Shown here: in pieces, positions 22,074 to 30,467 of the stretch
Layout: the number at the start of each line of letters is the position of its first letter
Position numbering within the stretch: the first letter of the stretch is position 1
DNA from: Colwellia sp.
Lineage (GTDB): Bacteria > Pseudomonadota > Gammaproteobacteria > Enterobacterales > Alteromonadaceae
Assembly (NCBI GenBank): GCA_022969215.1
Contig: JALJPA010000017.1
Location: 1 to 38,475 of the forward strand
Length of the DNA: 38,475 nucleotides
Direction of reading: 5' to 3'
Translations under genes and position numbers: made by a program
The notes under the pieces: model-generated
The model's input: the letters and a program-made list of their open reading frames with translations, nothing else
Database searches by the model: none
What the model was told of the DNA's origin: nothing

Positions 22074-22411
22074 GTAAATTCTATCCCACTCGCACGAACT
22101 GCAATAGTTAATGTTGTTGATGCTAATACCGATATTGTACCACCTGGGGGGATCAAATGGTTAATTATCGCTACAGGCTCATCATCCTCGTTAGTTATAA
22201 GGCTTTTAGCTTTAACTAGTACGTTGGTGGAATCGGCACTACCACCACTAGGAACAACGTGTAAAGTGTATGTTTCTGTCCCTGCGGAAGAGTTTGTTGC
22301 AGTAAATGCCACAACCCTAGTACCAGCGCCGTTCACTGGTGAGGTGTACAGCGCAACCGCTGAGGCAGTAAGTTGAACCCCGTTTATTAATGTTTCGTTT
22401 TTTGCTGCCAT
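22070..22411 (-). CDS. Small beta-sandwich virion protein (113 aa)
   Basis: Serine/threonine/valine-rich strands (VALYTSPVNGAGTRVVAFTATNSS, TYTLHVVPSGG) and a late LIPPGGTISV turn indicate a small beta-sandwich, a form often seen in tail-tip or fibre-attached proteins. It couples with the next gene by an ATGA-type overlap. Not recognised by family. Confidence 0.6.
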   Translation of the reverse strand: MAAKNETLINGVQLTASAVALYTSPVNGAGTRVVAFTATNSSAGTETYTLHVVPSGGSADSTNVLVKAKSLITNEDDEPVAIINHLIPPGGTISVLASTTLTIAVRASGIEFT

Positions 22412-22416
22412 TGTAT

Positions 22417-22767
22417 TTATCCTATTAGTGTATTTTCTAGGTTTTCAATTCTTTTTAGTAATTCTGGGTTTGCTGCTGGCGTTATTGAGTTTTCTAATTC
22501 CTCTATTCTTTCAACTAACGCTTTTATCAATTTTAACGCTAACCCTGAACTATCCGCCAAAGTTGTATTTTCTAACTCTTCAATTCTTTTTAGCAACCCT
22601 TTAACATTTGTTATCTGCCTGATGGATGCGGGGTCCGCCTCTGTTAATTCTGTTGACTCATTTGTCTGTGCTGTGTTTTCCTCTAAATATATAGCAGTCC
22701 TAAGATCAAGTATCCCATCTTTCGTTATTGGCTGATCGCGCCTTGGTGGTACTAATCTATTTGCCAT
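22417..22767 (-). CDS. Coiled-coil protein at tail-needle (gp26) position
   Basis: 116 aa. N-terminal 50 residues are polar and mixed; then three near-copies of LLKRIEELEN occur at 58-67, 84-93 and 103-112, forming a trimeric-type coiled coil. P22 has the needle gp26 (233 aa, N-terminal plug then long coiled coil) exactly here, after gp10. This one is half the length, so it may be a short needle or plug closing the portal; that is inference. The short N-terminal VPPRRDQPITKDG could be the plug tip. Confidence 0.5.
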   Translation of the reverse strand: MANRLVPPRRDQPITKDGILDLRTAIYLEENTAQTNESTELTEADPASIRQITNVKGLLKRIEELENTTLADSSGLALKLIKALVERIEELENSITPAANPELLKRIENLENTLIG

Positions 22768-24224
22768 TACTTAGATCCAACCTCTGCATTAGATGCCAAT
22801 TTCATAAAGTTTGCATCAACTGGATCAGTAACAGTAAAGCTCATCATTCTTGATACGGGGATTCTTCCTTGCTGCCTCCATATGGTTCGATGATTGTATT
22901 CGCCTACCCTGCCTATTTTTCTTTTAAAATTACCAAAAAATGACCGTCCGCCGTTATCTGATATTGACATTCTAACGGTTGGAACTGAGCCGTTACCAGT
23001 AGTTAACCCAACACCAGATTCAAAGGTCGCCTCTACTTCACCGACAAACAAAGGCGTTCCATCCTGGCTAAATGGCTGTGTTACCGCATGTCTGAATATA
23101 TTAGTTCCATAATAGGATAGTGTCTTTTTATCCAACTCGCCAATAAGACCAGTATTCAAATCGCTAACAAGTAACTTACCGTAAATACTCATTATTGTTG
23201 CAACTTGAAATTTATTATCCTCAAACCCTGATTGAAATTCAAACCACACTTTCATTCCTGATAATGCGGAGGCTGTAGCGTTATACACAAATGTTTTTGA
23301 AGGTATCCTTACGGATTCAAACGTAAACAAGGCTAAAGTTTGCCCCCTTTCTGTGTACGTCATTGAAAATGATTTTTCTATCTCTTCTCTTGTGAATTCC
23401 TGTATAGAATCATCCACCGCATCAGTTGAGATCTTTTGCGCGCTTGCACTGCCAACGACTTTCCATATAGAAGAAAGTTCATTTTTATCACCACCAACAA
23501 AGCAAAATGAATTGTCAAATTGTAAAAGCGAGTGTTTAGCATGGCAACCTTTTTGTATATTGGCCCCTTGTATCCTTTGGAAAACAAAACCACTACCGCC
23601 GATGTTTTGAAATAACTCTATGGTGTCCCTGTTTAAAACAAATAACTCGTTATGGTTGACATGAAGCGCGACAATAGGATCGGGGCTTATTTCTGATGCG
23701 CCAAAATCTAAGGCATCAAAATCTAAAGGATCGTTTAGTTCGCTATGAAAAAACACTTCGCCACCTGTCGCACTAAATACGAAAAATGTATCTTTAAATA
23801 CAACAGTGTCAGATGCAATAAAGTCTGGATCAGTTATTTTAGAAAGCGTATTTGTTTTATTGTCAAAAACGTAAGCGCTATTGCCTGGTATAACGATCAC
23901 CAAATGCCTCTTACTTACCGCTGTTGATACTCTACCCGTACCAGGTATAAGCCCATGATTAGTTATTGCGCCCAATGATGTTGTAGATATTAAACTATTA
24001 CCGTTTATGTAAAATGCAACACCGTTTAGGTTTGCGCTACCTCTTCCTTTTGATACCAATGCATTTGTAAACTCTTTTATTCCTCTAGGCTGCATTAGCA
24101 TAGCCGTGTTAAGTGCTGGACCTTCAGCCACAACAGGTATCCAATTAATGCACCTTTGAGACGAAAACGGCGCGCTAGGGGACTGATAGAATGTAATTGG
24201 TATTGGTATATTAGTTCTTGGCAT
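22767..24224 (-). CDS. Portal-closing tail protein, gp10-like
   Basis: 485 aa, close to P22 gp10 (472 aa). MPRTNIPIPITFYQSPSAPFSSQRCINWIP and GVAFYINGNSLIS ... HLVIVIPGNSAYVFD are typical of the phage stabilisation protein family, a beta-propeller-like hexamer that binds gp4 and keeps DNA inside. The C-terminal SISDNGGRSFFGNFKRKIGRVG segment is a common feature of tube or hub proteins. Its start overlaps the gp4-like stop by 1 nt. Confidence 0.85.
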   Translation of the reverse strand: MPRTNIPIPITFYQSPSAPFSSQRCINWIPVVAEGPALNTAMLMQPRGIKEFTNALVSKGRGSANLNGVAFYINGNSLISTTSLGAITNHGLIPGTGRVSTAVSKRHLVIVIPGNSAYVFDNKTNTLSKITDPDFIASDTVVFKDTFFVFSATGGEVFFHSELNDPLDFDALDFGASEISPDPIVALHVNHNELFVLNRDTIELFQNIGGSGFVFQRIQGANIQKGCHAKHSLLQFDNSFCFVGGDKNELSSIWKVVGSASAQKISTDAVDDSIQEFTREEIEKSFSMTYTERGQTLALFTFESVRIPSKTFVYNATASALSGMKVWFEFQSGFEDNKFQVATIMSIYGKLLVSDLNTGLIGELDKKTLSYYGTNIFRHAVTQPFSQDGTPLFVGEVEATFESGVGLTTGNGSVPTVRMSISDNGGRSFFGNFKRKIGRVGEYNHRTIWRQQGRIPVSRMMSFTVTDPVDANFMKLASNAEVGSK

Positions 24225-25168
24225 CAGTTAAAATCCGGTTGAATGAATAAGCTGGTCATTTCTTCATCCCAGCCTAAAATATCATCAAGTAAGGATGCGG
24301 CTTTAGCGTTTATTTTTTGCATCTTCGCGGGTGTTACATCGTAATCATCAGCTAAAATATCAGCTAAATTATAGATTATTGGTAATAACCATTCTTGAGG
24401 AAAGTCTAAGTTATCCGTGTCGGTTGTGACATCCTCAAGCTGCCTTTCAAAAGTGTACCGTATAAAATCGTTTACACTGTTTGCAGTTTGCCATACATAA
24501 ACACGTCCATTATTTAATTGCGGTGAGTAATACGCATTTACAACAGTACCTTTCGATGATTTATTTATCTGGTTAAAATATTCTTCTCTACTCCATGTAA
24601 TAACAGGTATTTCATTATCATTATCGAAGGTTTTTCGTCTAAATGATAATATTCTTTGCGGCCTTGATACTAAAGTGGTAAACGTAAAGGCCGTACTACC
24701 TGATTTAGATGCTGAGGGTATACCTGCTGTTAGTGTTATTTGAATTGAGCTATCAACAGTTAATATCGTCGTCCAGTGGCGTGTATTATTATCTAGTTCT
24801 ATTCCTACACTATCACCAGCGACCATGCCGGCAGTGTCAACTAATTGGAATACTGTATCTGTGGAAACTTTATCTAATATCGTTGTTGTCCCGATAAAAT
24901 CATCTAATTGACAAGCCTCATCACCAGTAGCGCCAACAAGGTAATCACTTTTTCCAGCATCTAAGAACAAGACAGCTTCGTCTTTAGCCCACAAATGCAA
25001 ACCCTGTGCTGCCCAGTTTTTAATTAACAAATTAAGACTGTCAATACCGTCTTGAAATTCGTGCGGCTCTAGTTCTTGTTCGCCTATCTTAACGCCAAGC
25101 TTTGAGAATGCTTTTGTTACAATATCAACGGTCGGCATTGTATAAGTTATAGTTCCGCTAGTAGCCAT
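24224..25168 (-). CDS. Tail accessory (head-tail adaptor) protein, gp4-like
   Basis: 314 aa. The start DIVTKAFSKLGVKIGEQELEPHEFQDGIDSLNLLIKNW and the end LEDVTTDTDNLDFPQEWLLPIIYNLADILADDY are the two halves of the P22 gp4 type adaptor, which binds under the portal. P22 gp4 is only 166 aa; here about 100 residues of beta-rich insert (TAGMVAGDSVGIELD ... ITLTAGI) separate them. Adaptor role is well supported; what the insert does is not known. Confidence 0.8.
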   Translation of the reverse strand: MATSGTITYTMPTVDIVTKAFSKLGVKIGEQELEPHEFQDGIDSLNLLIKNWAAQGLHLWAKDEAVLFLDAGKSDYLVGATGDEACQLDDFIGTTTILDKVSTDTVFQLVDTAGMVAGDSVGIELDNNTRHWTTILTVDSSIQITLTAGIPSASKSGSTAFTFTTLVSRPQRILSFRRKTFDNDNEIPVITWSREEYFNQINKSSKGTVVNAYYSPQLNNGRVYVWQTANSVNDFIRYTFERQLEDVTTDTDNLDFPQEWLLPIIYNLADILADDYDVTPAKMQKINAKAASLLDDILGWDEEMTSLFIQPDFN

Positions 25169-25414
25169 TTATAAATCGTCCTGTGTTATTTGGTCAGGGA
25201 ATAAGTCAACAGGTCGTAACCTAACGTTTTTTACTGTTTGGTCGTCCTTTCTAGGGCGTATTTTTAACTGGGGGTGCGCTGGATTCCATTCAGACCTATG
25301 AACCAAAAGCCCAGCTTGATCCCCTGTTAACTTCATCATTTCAGAAGCCGGGTATTTAAATCCTGATATATCACTAATAACCCAGTGATCACCTGCCTTG
25401 GGATTTGTTTTCAC
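25169..25414 (-). CDS. Small conserved phage head-tail region protein (81 aa)
   Basis: GDHWVISDISGFKYPASEMMK ... GLLVHRSEWNPAHPQLKIR is a recurring short protein in podovirus structural modules, found next to adaptor genes. No biochemical role is known to me. It is packed between the adaptor and a 171-aa protein with 2-nt gaps on both sides. Confidence 0.65.
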   Translation of the reverse strand: MKTNPKAGDHWVISDISGFKYPASEMMKLTGDQAGLLVHRSEWNPAHPQLKIRPRKDDQTVKNVRLRPVDLFPDQITQDDL

Positions 25415-25416
25415 AG

Positions 25417-25932
25417 TTAAACCCTACCATCTACAATAGCGTTAACGGCTGTAATGGTCGTTGCGTCTCGAATATCAATTATCAATTCACTCTCTTCATC
25501 TTTTATGTATCTGTACCTTGATAACCCATCATTGACAAATAAGTCATAAGCCGCTTGATCTGCAATGGCTAACACATCATCTTGATCACCGTTTTGTATT
25601 TTATACGGGAATCCACCGAATACTTGAATACCAATATAATTGCTGCGATTATCTAAAACCAATGGGAACGGCATAGATAAATGAGTAAAGCCATCACTTA
25701 TCAACTGTACCGTTTTTATTCTAACATCACTTAGCTTTTCTTCTTGAGCGAATGCAAGTTGTCCACCTAACACAAAACCATCAATCGTTGTTTCCTCGGC
25801 TGGGGTAAATGTACCGATTATTGTCATCTGATCGCCAGTGTAATTAACACCGTCATTAGTTATTGGCTCATCGTCAATTTGTTGCTGCATGTACTTGATA
25901 CTTGCATCTGTCGCAGTTAATGTATAGCTCAT
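25417..25932 (-). CDS. Putative virion protein (171 aa)
   Basis: Start moved to 25932, where GGAGGG precedes the ATG and the start overlaps the upstream stop (TAATG). Beta-rich (MTIIGTFTPAEETTIDGFVLGGQ, HLSMPFPLVLDNRSNYIGIQV). Between capsid and adaptor genes it is presumably structural. Family not recognised. Confidence 0.6.
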   Translation of the reverse strand: MSYTLTATDASIKYMQQQIDDEPITNDGVNYTGDQMTIIGTFTPAEETTIDGFVLGGQLAFAQEEKLSDVRIKTVQLISDGFTHLSMPFPLVLDNRSNYIGIQVFGGFPYKIQNGDQDDVLAIADQAAYDLFVNDGLSRYRYIKDEESELIIDIRDATTITAVNAIVDGRV

Positions 25933-27524
25933 TATGAAACCCTCCATATATCTATTCTGGCATCGCTTATCCTGGCTTCGTCTTCATCCTTCCTATAACT
26001 TATATCTAAATCTATTGTTGCTGGTGAACCTAGTGTTGTATAGGTTGTTATTGATTCTGATACCCAACCGTTGTCCTCTTTTATGTTATGAAATAAGTAA
26101 TCACCGCCGTTACTGTGTGTATGCTGGGCTACGCCATCGACTTTAAATTCTAGATCGGTTCCTTTTTCTTTCTTTTTATTTGTTATTTGTGCAGTGAATG
26201 AAATTCTATATTTACCGGCGGGCTTTGTTGATGTTGTTACTGAGAGTTTTGATTGAAATGATCCTGAAGTTGTCGAACTTTGCGGTAAGCTGCTAAACTC
26301 TTCGAACTCAGTGCCGAATAAGCCCGCACCAATTGCACTAAAAGATAACGGGGTTTCTGATCCCTTGCCTGTCTCCCAATCTCCACTTGTTCCTGATCTA
26401 ATAACAGAGACATTTACTTTTGTTATTACTGCGCTATCTTCATAAAAGAAAAAATCATCTCTTGTGAAGTCTTCGACAGTGCCAACAGTGCCAACACCCC
26501 TGATAGTTAAATCATTTAATATGTGACTCTCAACTTCAAATAACCCGTTATTTATCCTTGAACCAGTTATAGAGACAATATCGTTTTGAGAAAATATTGC
26601 AGAACCAACCGTAACAACCGTTGGGTTAGTAGTTGAAGGCTCTCCATTAGTGAATCGCTCACCCGCCACGGAATCAGTCGTTGATGTGGCTTGGTAAATC
26701 ACAGAAATTCCCGACTGTGTCGGAGTTGTAGAAGTATATTCGCTGTTCAATCTAGCGTAATCATCAGATATATTGCTAGTGTCACCTATATTTGCGATAG
26801 GGAAAGGTCGTGCTACTGCAAATCCTGATTCAATATAGGGCTTTGTTTGCCCGATAAACAAACCGTCCGTCTGAAGACCACCAAACAATTCAACACCGGA
26901 AAGTTTCAATAACATCTCATCGCCGGTATAGAAAAATACTACATTACCACCTTCAACTTTTGTTATGTCTAAGGTTAATATAGTTCCAACATCACTAATT
27001 AAAACGGGTAGTGTCACGTCAAGTATTACCGGACCTGTATCTAAAGGGCCAGCGAACGACTGAACCCTAATGTTACCCGCTGTTGCTGGTCTTATGCCAA
27101 AAGTTGATATTAAACTATCTACCGGAAATTGAAATAGCATCTCTTGAGGATCTGCTAACTGAGTTGTAAACACTGAAGCAACAATAAATGTTGAATCATC
27201 AGTTAAATCATAAACAACGCTTTCCACAACCCCATCGCTATTGTATTGAGTTGTCAACGGTATGTAATTAGCTCCGTACGCATCTGTTAGAGCCAGTACT
27301 CTTGTGCCGGGTGATACCTCTAACCCATCCCTTCCTAATCTAACAGAGCCGGGATTTGTTTCTACCGTCCCATCAACCTTGAGTATGTTTGTGCTGCTAG
27401 CTATTGACTCAACAAGCATACCACCTGATGATTTAGGTACGGAGTCATCAGGTAAGTTAATAATTGAATCGACAGCCTCTTGTTGTGAAGCGGATAGCCC
27501 CTTGGGTATTGATACGGTTCCCAT
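25932..27524 (-). CDS. Large beta-rich virion protein (530 aa)
   Basis: Not in P22. The N terminus has a short helical part (SASQQEAVDSIINLP), then mostly strands with Ser/Thr/Gly-rich linkers. Around residues 290-345 is a module VVTVGSAIFSQNDIVSITGSRI... like ones in the tailspike and adaptor; the C-terminal 120 residues (FQSKLSVTTSTKPAGKYRISFTAQ ...) look like a jelly-roll. Head fibre, decoration or tail-associated protein are all possible. Confidence 0.6.
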   Translation of the reverse strand: MGTVSIPKGLSASQQEAVDSIINLPDDSVPKSSGGMLVESIASSTNILKVDGTVETNPGSVRLGRDGLEVSPGTRVLALTDAYGANYIPLTTQYNSDGVVESVVYDLTDDSTFIVASVFTTQLADPQEMLFQFPVDSLISTFGIRPATAGNIRVQSFAGPLDTGPVILDVTLPVLISDVGTILTLDITKVEGGNVVFFYTGDEMLLKLSGVELFGGLQTDGLFIGQTKPYIESGFAVARPFPIANIGDTSNISDDYARLNSEYTSTTPTQSGISVIYQATSTTDSVAGERFTNGEPSTTNPTVVTVGSAIFSQNDIVSITGSRINNGLFEVESHILNDLTIRGVGTVGTVEDFTRDDFFFYEDSAVITKVNVSVIRSGTSGDWETGKGSETPLSFSAIGAGLFGTEFEEFSSLPQSSTTSGSFQSKLSVTTSTKPAGKYRISFTAQITNKKKEKGTDLEFKVDGVAQHTHSNGGDYLFHNIKEDNGWVSESITTYTTLGSPATIDLDISYRKDEDEARISDARIDIWRVS

Positions 27525-27525
27525 G

Positions 27526-27846
27526 TTATCTACCTCCAGCCTGTAACAGTGTTATTGTTGCTTCGCCAGATGTATGACTGGTTACATTTAAACGCACGGC
27601 AGAAACGGGGATGATTATATTTCCCTCGTCATTAGTCGTAAGCCCAGTAAGCCCATCAGTATCAAACCATGTCGGCGTAACACTTTCGTCTTGGATGTCG
27701 TCAAAAGTGTGTTCAACGGTAAAAGTCAACGCCGCGCCAACACTAAGAACCACAGCCATACCAAGCTTAAAGTTGCTCTCTCTCCAATCAACAGGTAGTG
27801 TGCTCCCTGCCGATTGAGAAGATACGGTGTTTTTTACTCTACGCAT
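27526..27846 (-). CDS. Putative small virion protein (106 aa)
   Basis: VKNTVSSQSAGSTLPVDWRESNFKLGMAVVLSVGAALTFTVEHTFDD and the C-terminal AVRLNVTSHTSGEATITLLQAG form a beta-sandwich type found in several phage structural modules next to capsid genes. It precedes the 530-aa protein by 1 nt. Role unknown. Confidence 0.6.
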   Translation of the reverse strand: MRRVKNTVSSQSAGSTLPVDWRESNFKLGMAVVLSVGAALTFTVEHTFDDIQDESVTPTWFDTDGLTGLTTNDEGNIIIPVSAVRLNVTSHTSGEATITLLQAGGR

Positions 27847-27850
27847 AATA

Positions 27851-28261
27851 TCAAGCCTCTTTAGCCCAAACGCCGCGAACTGCTACAACTTGCCACGCGG
27901 CAGTGCCATTCAAGCTTGCTAAAGTGACGTAATCGCCCTTTTTAGCCGTTGCCTTAGTGTTTATCAAGTCTTTATTGTCTGTATTGCTACCGATGTAATT
28001 AATGCCGTCTACGGCTGCTGGGCTAACACTCAACTCGGCTGTTCCGTCTTCGGCAGTGTTAACAAATGTGATAGTATTGCCGGTTGCGATTGATGGCATT
28101 GTAAATACAACACCGTCCAAATCAGAGGCTAATGATTTACCTGAATCTGTGTTGATTATAACTGTGTAATTTGCTGTTTTTTCTTCTGCGTTGATGTCAA
28201 CGAGAAAGGAAGCTAAACCATTGGGAATTACAGATAAGCGTTTTTTTGAAAGGTTTGACAT
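27851..28261 (-). CDS. Putative capsid-associated protein (136 aa)
   Basis: ATG at 28261 has GGAG 8 nt upstream; the longer track ORF runs into the intergenic hairpins. Beta-rich (NYTVIINTDSGKS, VVFTMPSIATGNTITFVNTAEDG) with a closing KKGDYVTLASLNGTAAWQVVAVRG. The last segment is a common ending in phage decoration and fibre proteins. Located just downstream of the major capsid gene, so probably a capsid decoration protein. Confidence 0.6.
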   Translation of the reverse strand: MSNLSKKRLSVIPNGLASFLVDINAEEKTANYTVIINTDSGKSLASDLDGVVFTMPSIATGNTITFVNTAEDGTAELSVSPAAVDGINYIGSNTDNKDLINTKATAKKGDYVTLASLNGTAAWQVVAVRGVWAKEA

Positions 28262-28352
28262 TTTTGAATCTCCAAAGCGCCGCCACGGATTCAAACCGTG
28301 ATTTACCCATCAGGGACGCGATTATAGGAAGGGGCGTTAACCCCTGCATTAA
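28262..28352 (-). other. Hairpin cluster after the major capsid gene
   Basis: Minus-strand AGGGG/CCCCT with a 6-nt loop (28330-28345), then CACGG/CCGTG around TTTGAAT (28284-28300). No T-run follows, so these may slow transcription, protect capsid mRNA or mark a processing site, letting capsid mRNA exceed that of downstream genes. Confidence 0.5.
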
Positions 28353-29276
28353 TTATATACCCGCTGAACCATAACAACCGCGAGGATCAGACCAACCGAA
28401 CGAATAACGCTCATCGGCTTTGAATCGCATGTTGCTTGTACCAAAATCTTTATCTTGATCAAAGTCCACTTCTTGACGGGTGAAATACTTCATCCCATCC
28501 GGCGCATTAGTTTTGATAAACCATGCAGATGCAGAGGTAAGATAATTGTTTACCGAATGACCACCCGGCAACATACCAGTTGAGCGGATAGCATTAACAG
28601 CATTGTTGGCCGTATCATTTTGCAATGAAGATTTTAATATTCGCTCTGCTTCAAAACTTAATTTAGATGGGACAATCAAATTAAGTCCTTGCAATGCAAT
28701 ACGCAAACCTCGCGGATCAGTCGCTTCATTAATCTGTATTAGCAAATCTTCAAGCGATGCTTCAGATAACGCCGCTGGTGTCGCTAATCTGTTGCTAAAG
28801 GTTGTGTTATCTGATGGACCGTTAATGTGGGCAGTTGAAAATAATTCCACCCCATCGCCACCAGGCATTAAGAACGCAGAGTTAAAGCCACGGTTGTATA
28901 CATTAGCGCCAACGTTCTCTTTAGTTTGATGCATTGAAAACGACAAAGCACGCGCGCGTTTTTCAAATAAATGGTATAGGTTATCCGCTAAGTTCTCTTT
29001 AGTAACAATAAAGCCTTTAGCATATGTTAAGTTTTTAAACTTAGGACTAAATCCTTCTTGTTGCGAGTCGTAAGCAATGCCCGCGCCCTCTTGCTTTTCA
29101 GGAGCTAACCCAAAACCTTCGAATTGTTGATCTTGTTCAAATGCTTTTTTAGACTGATCAGTATTAAAAAGCATATCCCATTGCGTTTGGTGCTTCGTGT
29201 AAGCTTGACCAAATACATTCTTAACGCCTTCAACTAGTAGGCGTGCGTTATTACCCGTTGTGATTATGCCGCCCAT
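28353..29276 (-). CDS. Major capsid protein
   Basis: 307 aa, HK97-fold type by its landmarks: a helical N-terminal arm (LLVEGVKNVFGQAYTKHQTQWDMLF), GFIVTKENLADNLYHLFEKRARALSFSMHQTKENVGANVYNRGF, and the GVELFSTAHI motif shared with Mu gpT-like capsid proteins. It is shorter than P22 coat (430 aa) and has no obvious I-domain insert. AGGAG precedes the ATG. Flanked by a decoration gene and hairpins, as expected for a highly expressed gene. Confidence 0.8.
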   Translation of the reverse strand: MGGIITTGNNARLLVEGVKNVFGQAYTKHQTQWDMLFNTDQSKKAFEQDQQFEGFGLAPEKQEGAGIAYDSQQEGFSPKFKNLTYAKGFIVTKENLADNLYHLFEKRARALSFSMHQTKENVGANVYNRGFNSAFLMPGGDGVELFSTAHINGPSDNTTFSNRLATPAALSEASLEDLLIQINEATDPRGLRIALQGLNLIVPSKLSFEAERILKSSLQNDTANNAVNAIRSTGMLPGGHSVNNYLTSASAWFIKTNAPDGMKYFTRQEVDFDQDKDFGTSNMRFKADERYSFGWSDPRGCYGSAGI

Positions 29277-29277
29277 A

Positions 29278-29838
29278 TTATACTCCTACCACATCATTGG
29301 TTGATTCATTAATACGACAAATTAAAGTCGTTCCGATTGGTGCTGGGTAAGTAATACTTCCAGAATCCTTAACACCAACAATACGAACCTGAGCAGAACC
29401 AGAGGAAGCCGCACCAGTTGCATTGATAGTCATATTGGAATTTACTAAACCACCCGTTTGTGTGGCCGCTGTTGCTACAATGTCTAAATTGCCGCTAACG
29501 TCTGTTAATGCAAAGGTTCCGTCTGATGTTTCAGCTTCAAGTAACATATCTTTACCAGTGGCAACTTTAACGGTTCCTGCGGTGCTAGCCGCTAAACCTT
29601 TTTGCTCTAGATTTGACATGTTGAAATCAATACCGACAATAACACCAGTAATCAAACCGGCCGCGCTTGATGCGTCTACTTCAGAAATACCAGTTGATGC
29701 GTCTAAGTTGCCTGTTTCGGTAACTAAATCGCCAACTGATAATAAGGTTGAATGTGTTGCGTCAACGGCGTAGGTTTCGACCTTACCGATATATGGGTGA
29801 CCTGAACGGTCTTGTATGGGGCGAAATCCACCAGCCAT
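29278..29838 (-). CDS. Capsid decoration protein
   Basis: 186 aa. The ATG at 29838 has GGAG 7 nt upstream; the track start is a TTG four codons earlier. MAGGFRPIQDRSGHPYIGKVETY followed by serine/threonine/glycine-rich strands and a final APIGTTLICRINESTN matches the short head-decoration proteins encoded just before the capsid gene in many podoviruses. It would bind the capsid lattice from outside. Confidence 0.65.
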   Translation of the reverse strand: MAGGFRPIQDRSGHPYIGKVETYAVDATHSTLLSVGDLVTETGNLDASTGISEVDASSAAGLITGVIVGIDFNMSNLEQKGLAASTAGTVKVATGKDMLLEAETSDGTFALTDVSGNLDIVATAATQTGGLVNSNMTINATGAASSGSAQVRIVGVKDSGSITYPAPIGTTLICRINESTNDVVGV

Positions 29839-30059
29839 AATGTTCTCCAAATTAAAAAGTAATAAATAGCACGTTGTGTACTATGAGCTTACAAATCAAT
29901 CCAGAGTTTCTTTCTGTATTTTGATTTGGGGCTTAAATTCGCATCTACGAAAATGGCCACTTATCAATAAATATAGTCATTTTGTAGTAAATTTCACCAC
30001 TTTTCTAATGGTGAAATTTACCAAGGTTGGTTAATACTACCATAATTTAGTTGTTTTTA
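29839..30059 (-). promoter_or_regulatory. Intergenic region before decoration/capsid genes
   Basis: A 221-nt gap without ORFs, unusual in the packed late module. It holds a perfect 13-bp inverted repeat (GTAAATTTCACCA/TGGTGAAATTTAC, 29987-29999 and 30009-30021) with a 9-nt loop. No T-run follows. It is placed where a capsid-gene promoter or an mRNA-processing hairpin would help. I see no clear sigma-70 boxes. Confidence 0.5.
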
Positions 30060-30467
30060 CTAAACTATATCCCTTTCCCTTGATACCACATGATCTTGTC
30101 CTTTAGGGACGTATTCATTTTCGCCAAGGTTTTGTGCTTGATTGGTCGATGTTGCGATATTCAAATCTTGCTGCTTTTTAATATCTTCATCGTAATACGT
30201 TTGTTCTATTTGCATTAAAAAAAGAGTATTGCCGTTACCGGCTGGTGTGGTTATATGTTCGTTTCGCTCGTTTGTAACCTTCTCCCACCATGCCCGTTCC
30301 ATTTGCTCAATAGCTCCATCCTTATCAACTTGCCAATACTGCTGGTAACCTTCTTTTTTTAATGAGTCCGGTACTTGTAATTTATTACCCGCTGACATTG
30401 GGATTCGGGCAGGTCTTTCGGTATTGGTGTGGGCCTGGTCCGCTCTGCTCTTGTTTTGATTTTTCAT
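30060..30467 (-). CDS. Hypothetical structural-module protein (135 aa)
   Basis: ARIPMSAGNKLQVPDSLKKEGYQQYWQVDKDGAIEQMERAWWEKV is a recognisable phage block found next to scaffold genes; the remainder is a polar helix (YYDEDIKKQQDLNIATS). It begins at the last base of the scaffold stop. Role unknown; may assist procapsid assembly. Confidence 0.6.
   Translation of the reverse strand: MKNQNKSRADQAHTNTERPARIPMSAGNKLQVPDSLKKEGYQQYWQVDKDGAIEQMERAWWEKVTNERNEHITTPAGNGNTLFLMQIEQTYYDEDIKKQQDLNIATSTNQAQNLGENEYVPKGQDHVVSRERDIV

Noticed and set aside
28284-28300. T-arm-like hairpin suggesting a tRNA gene
   Set aside because: No matching acceptor, D or anticodon arms can be drawn upstream; the conserved TTC is TTT.
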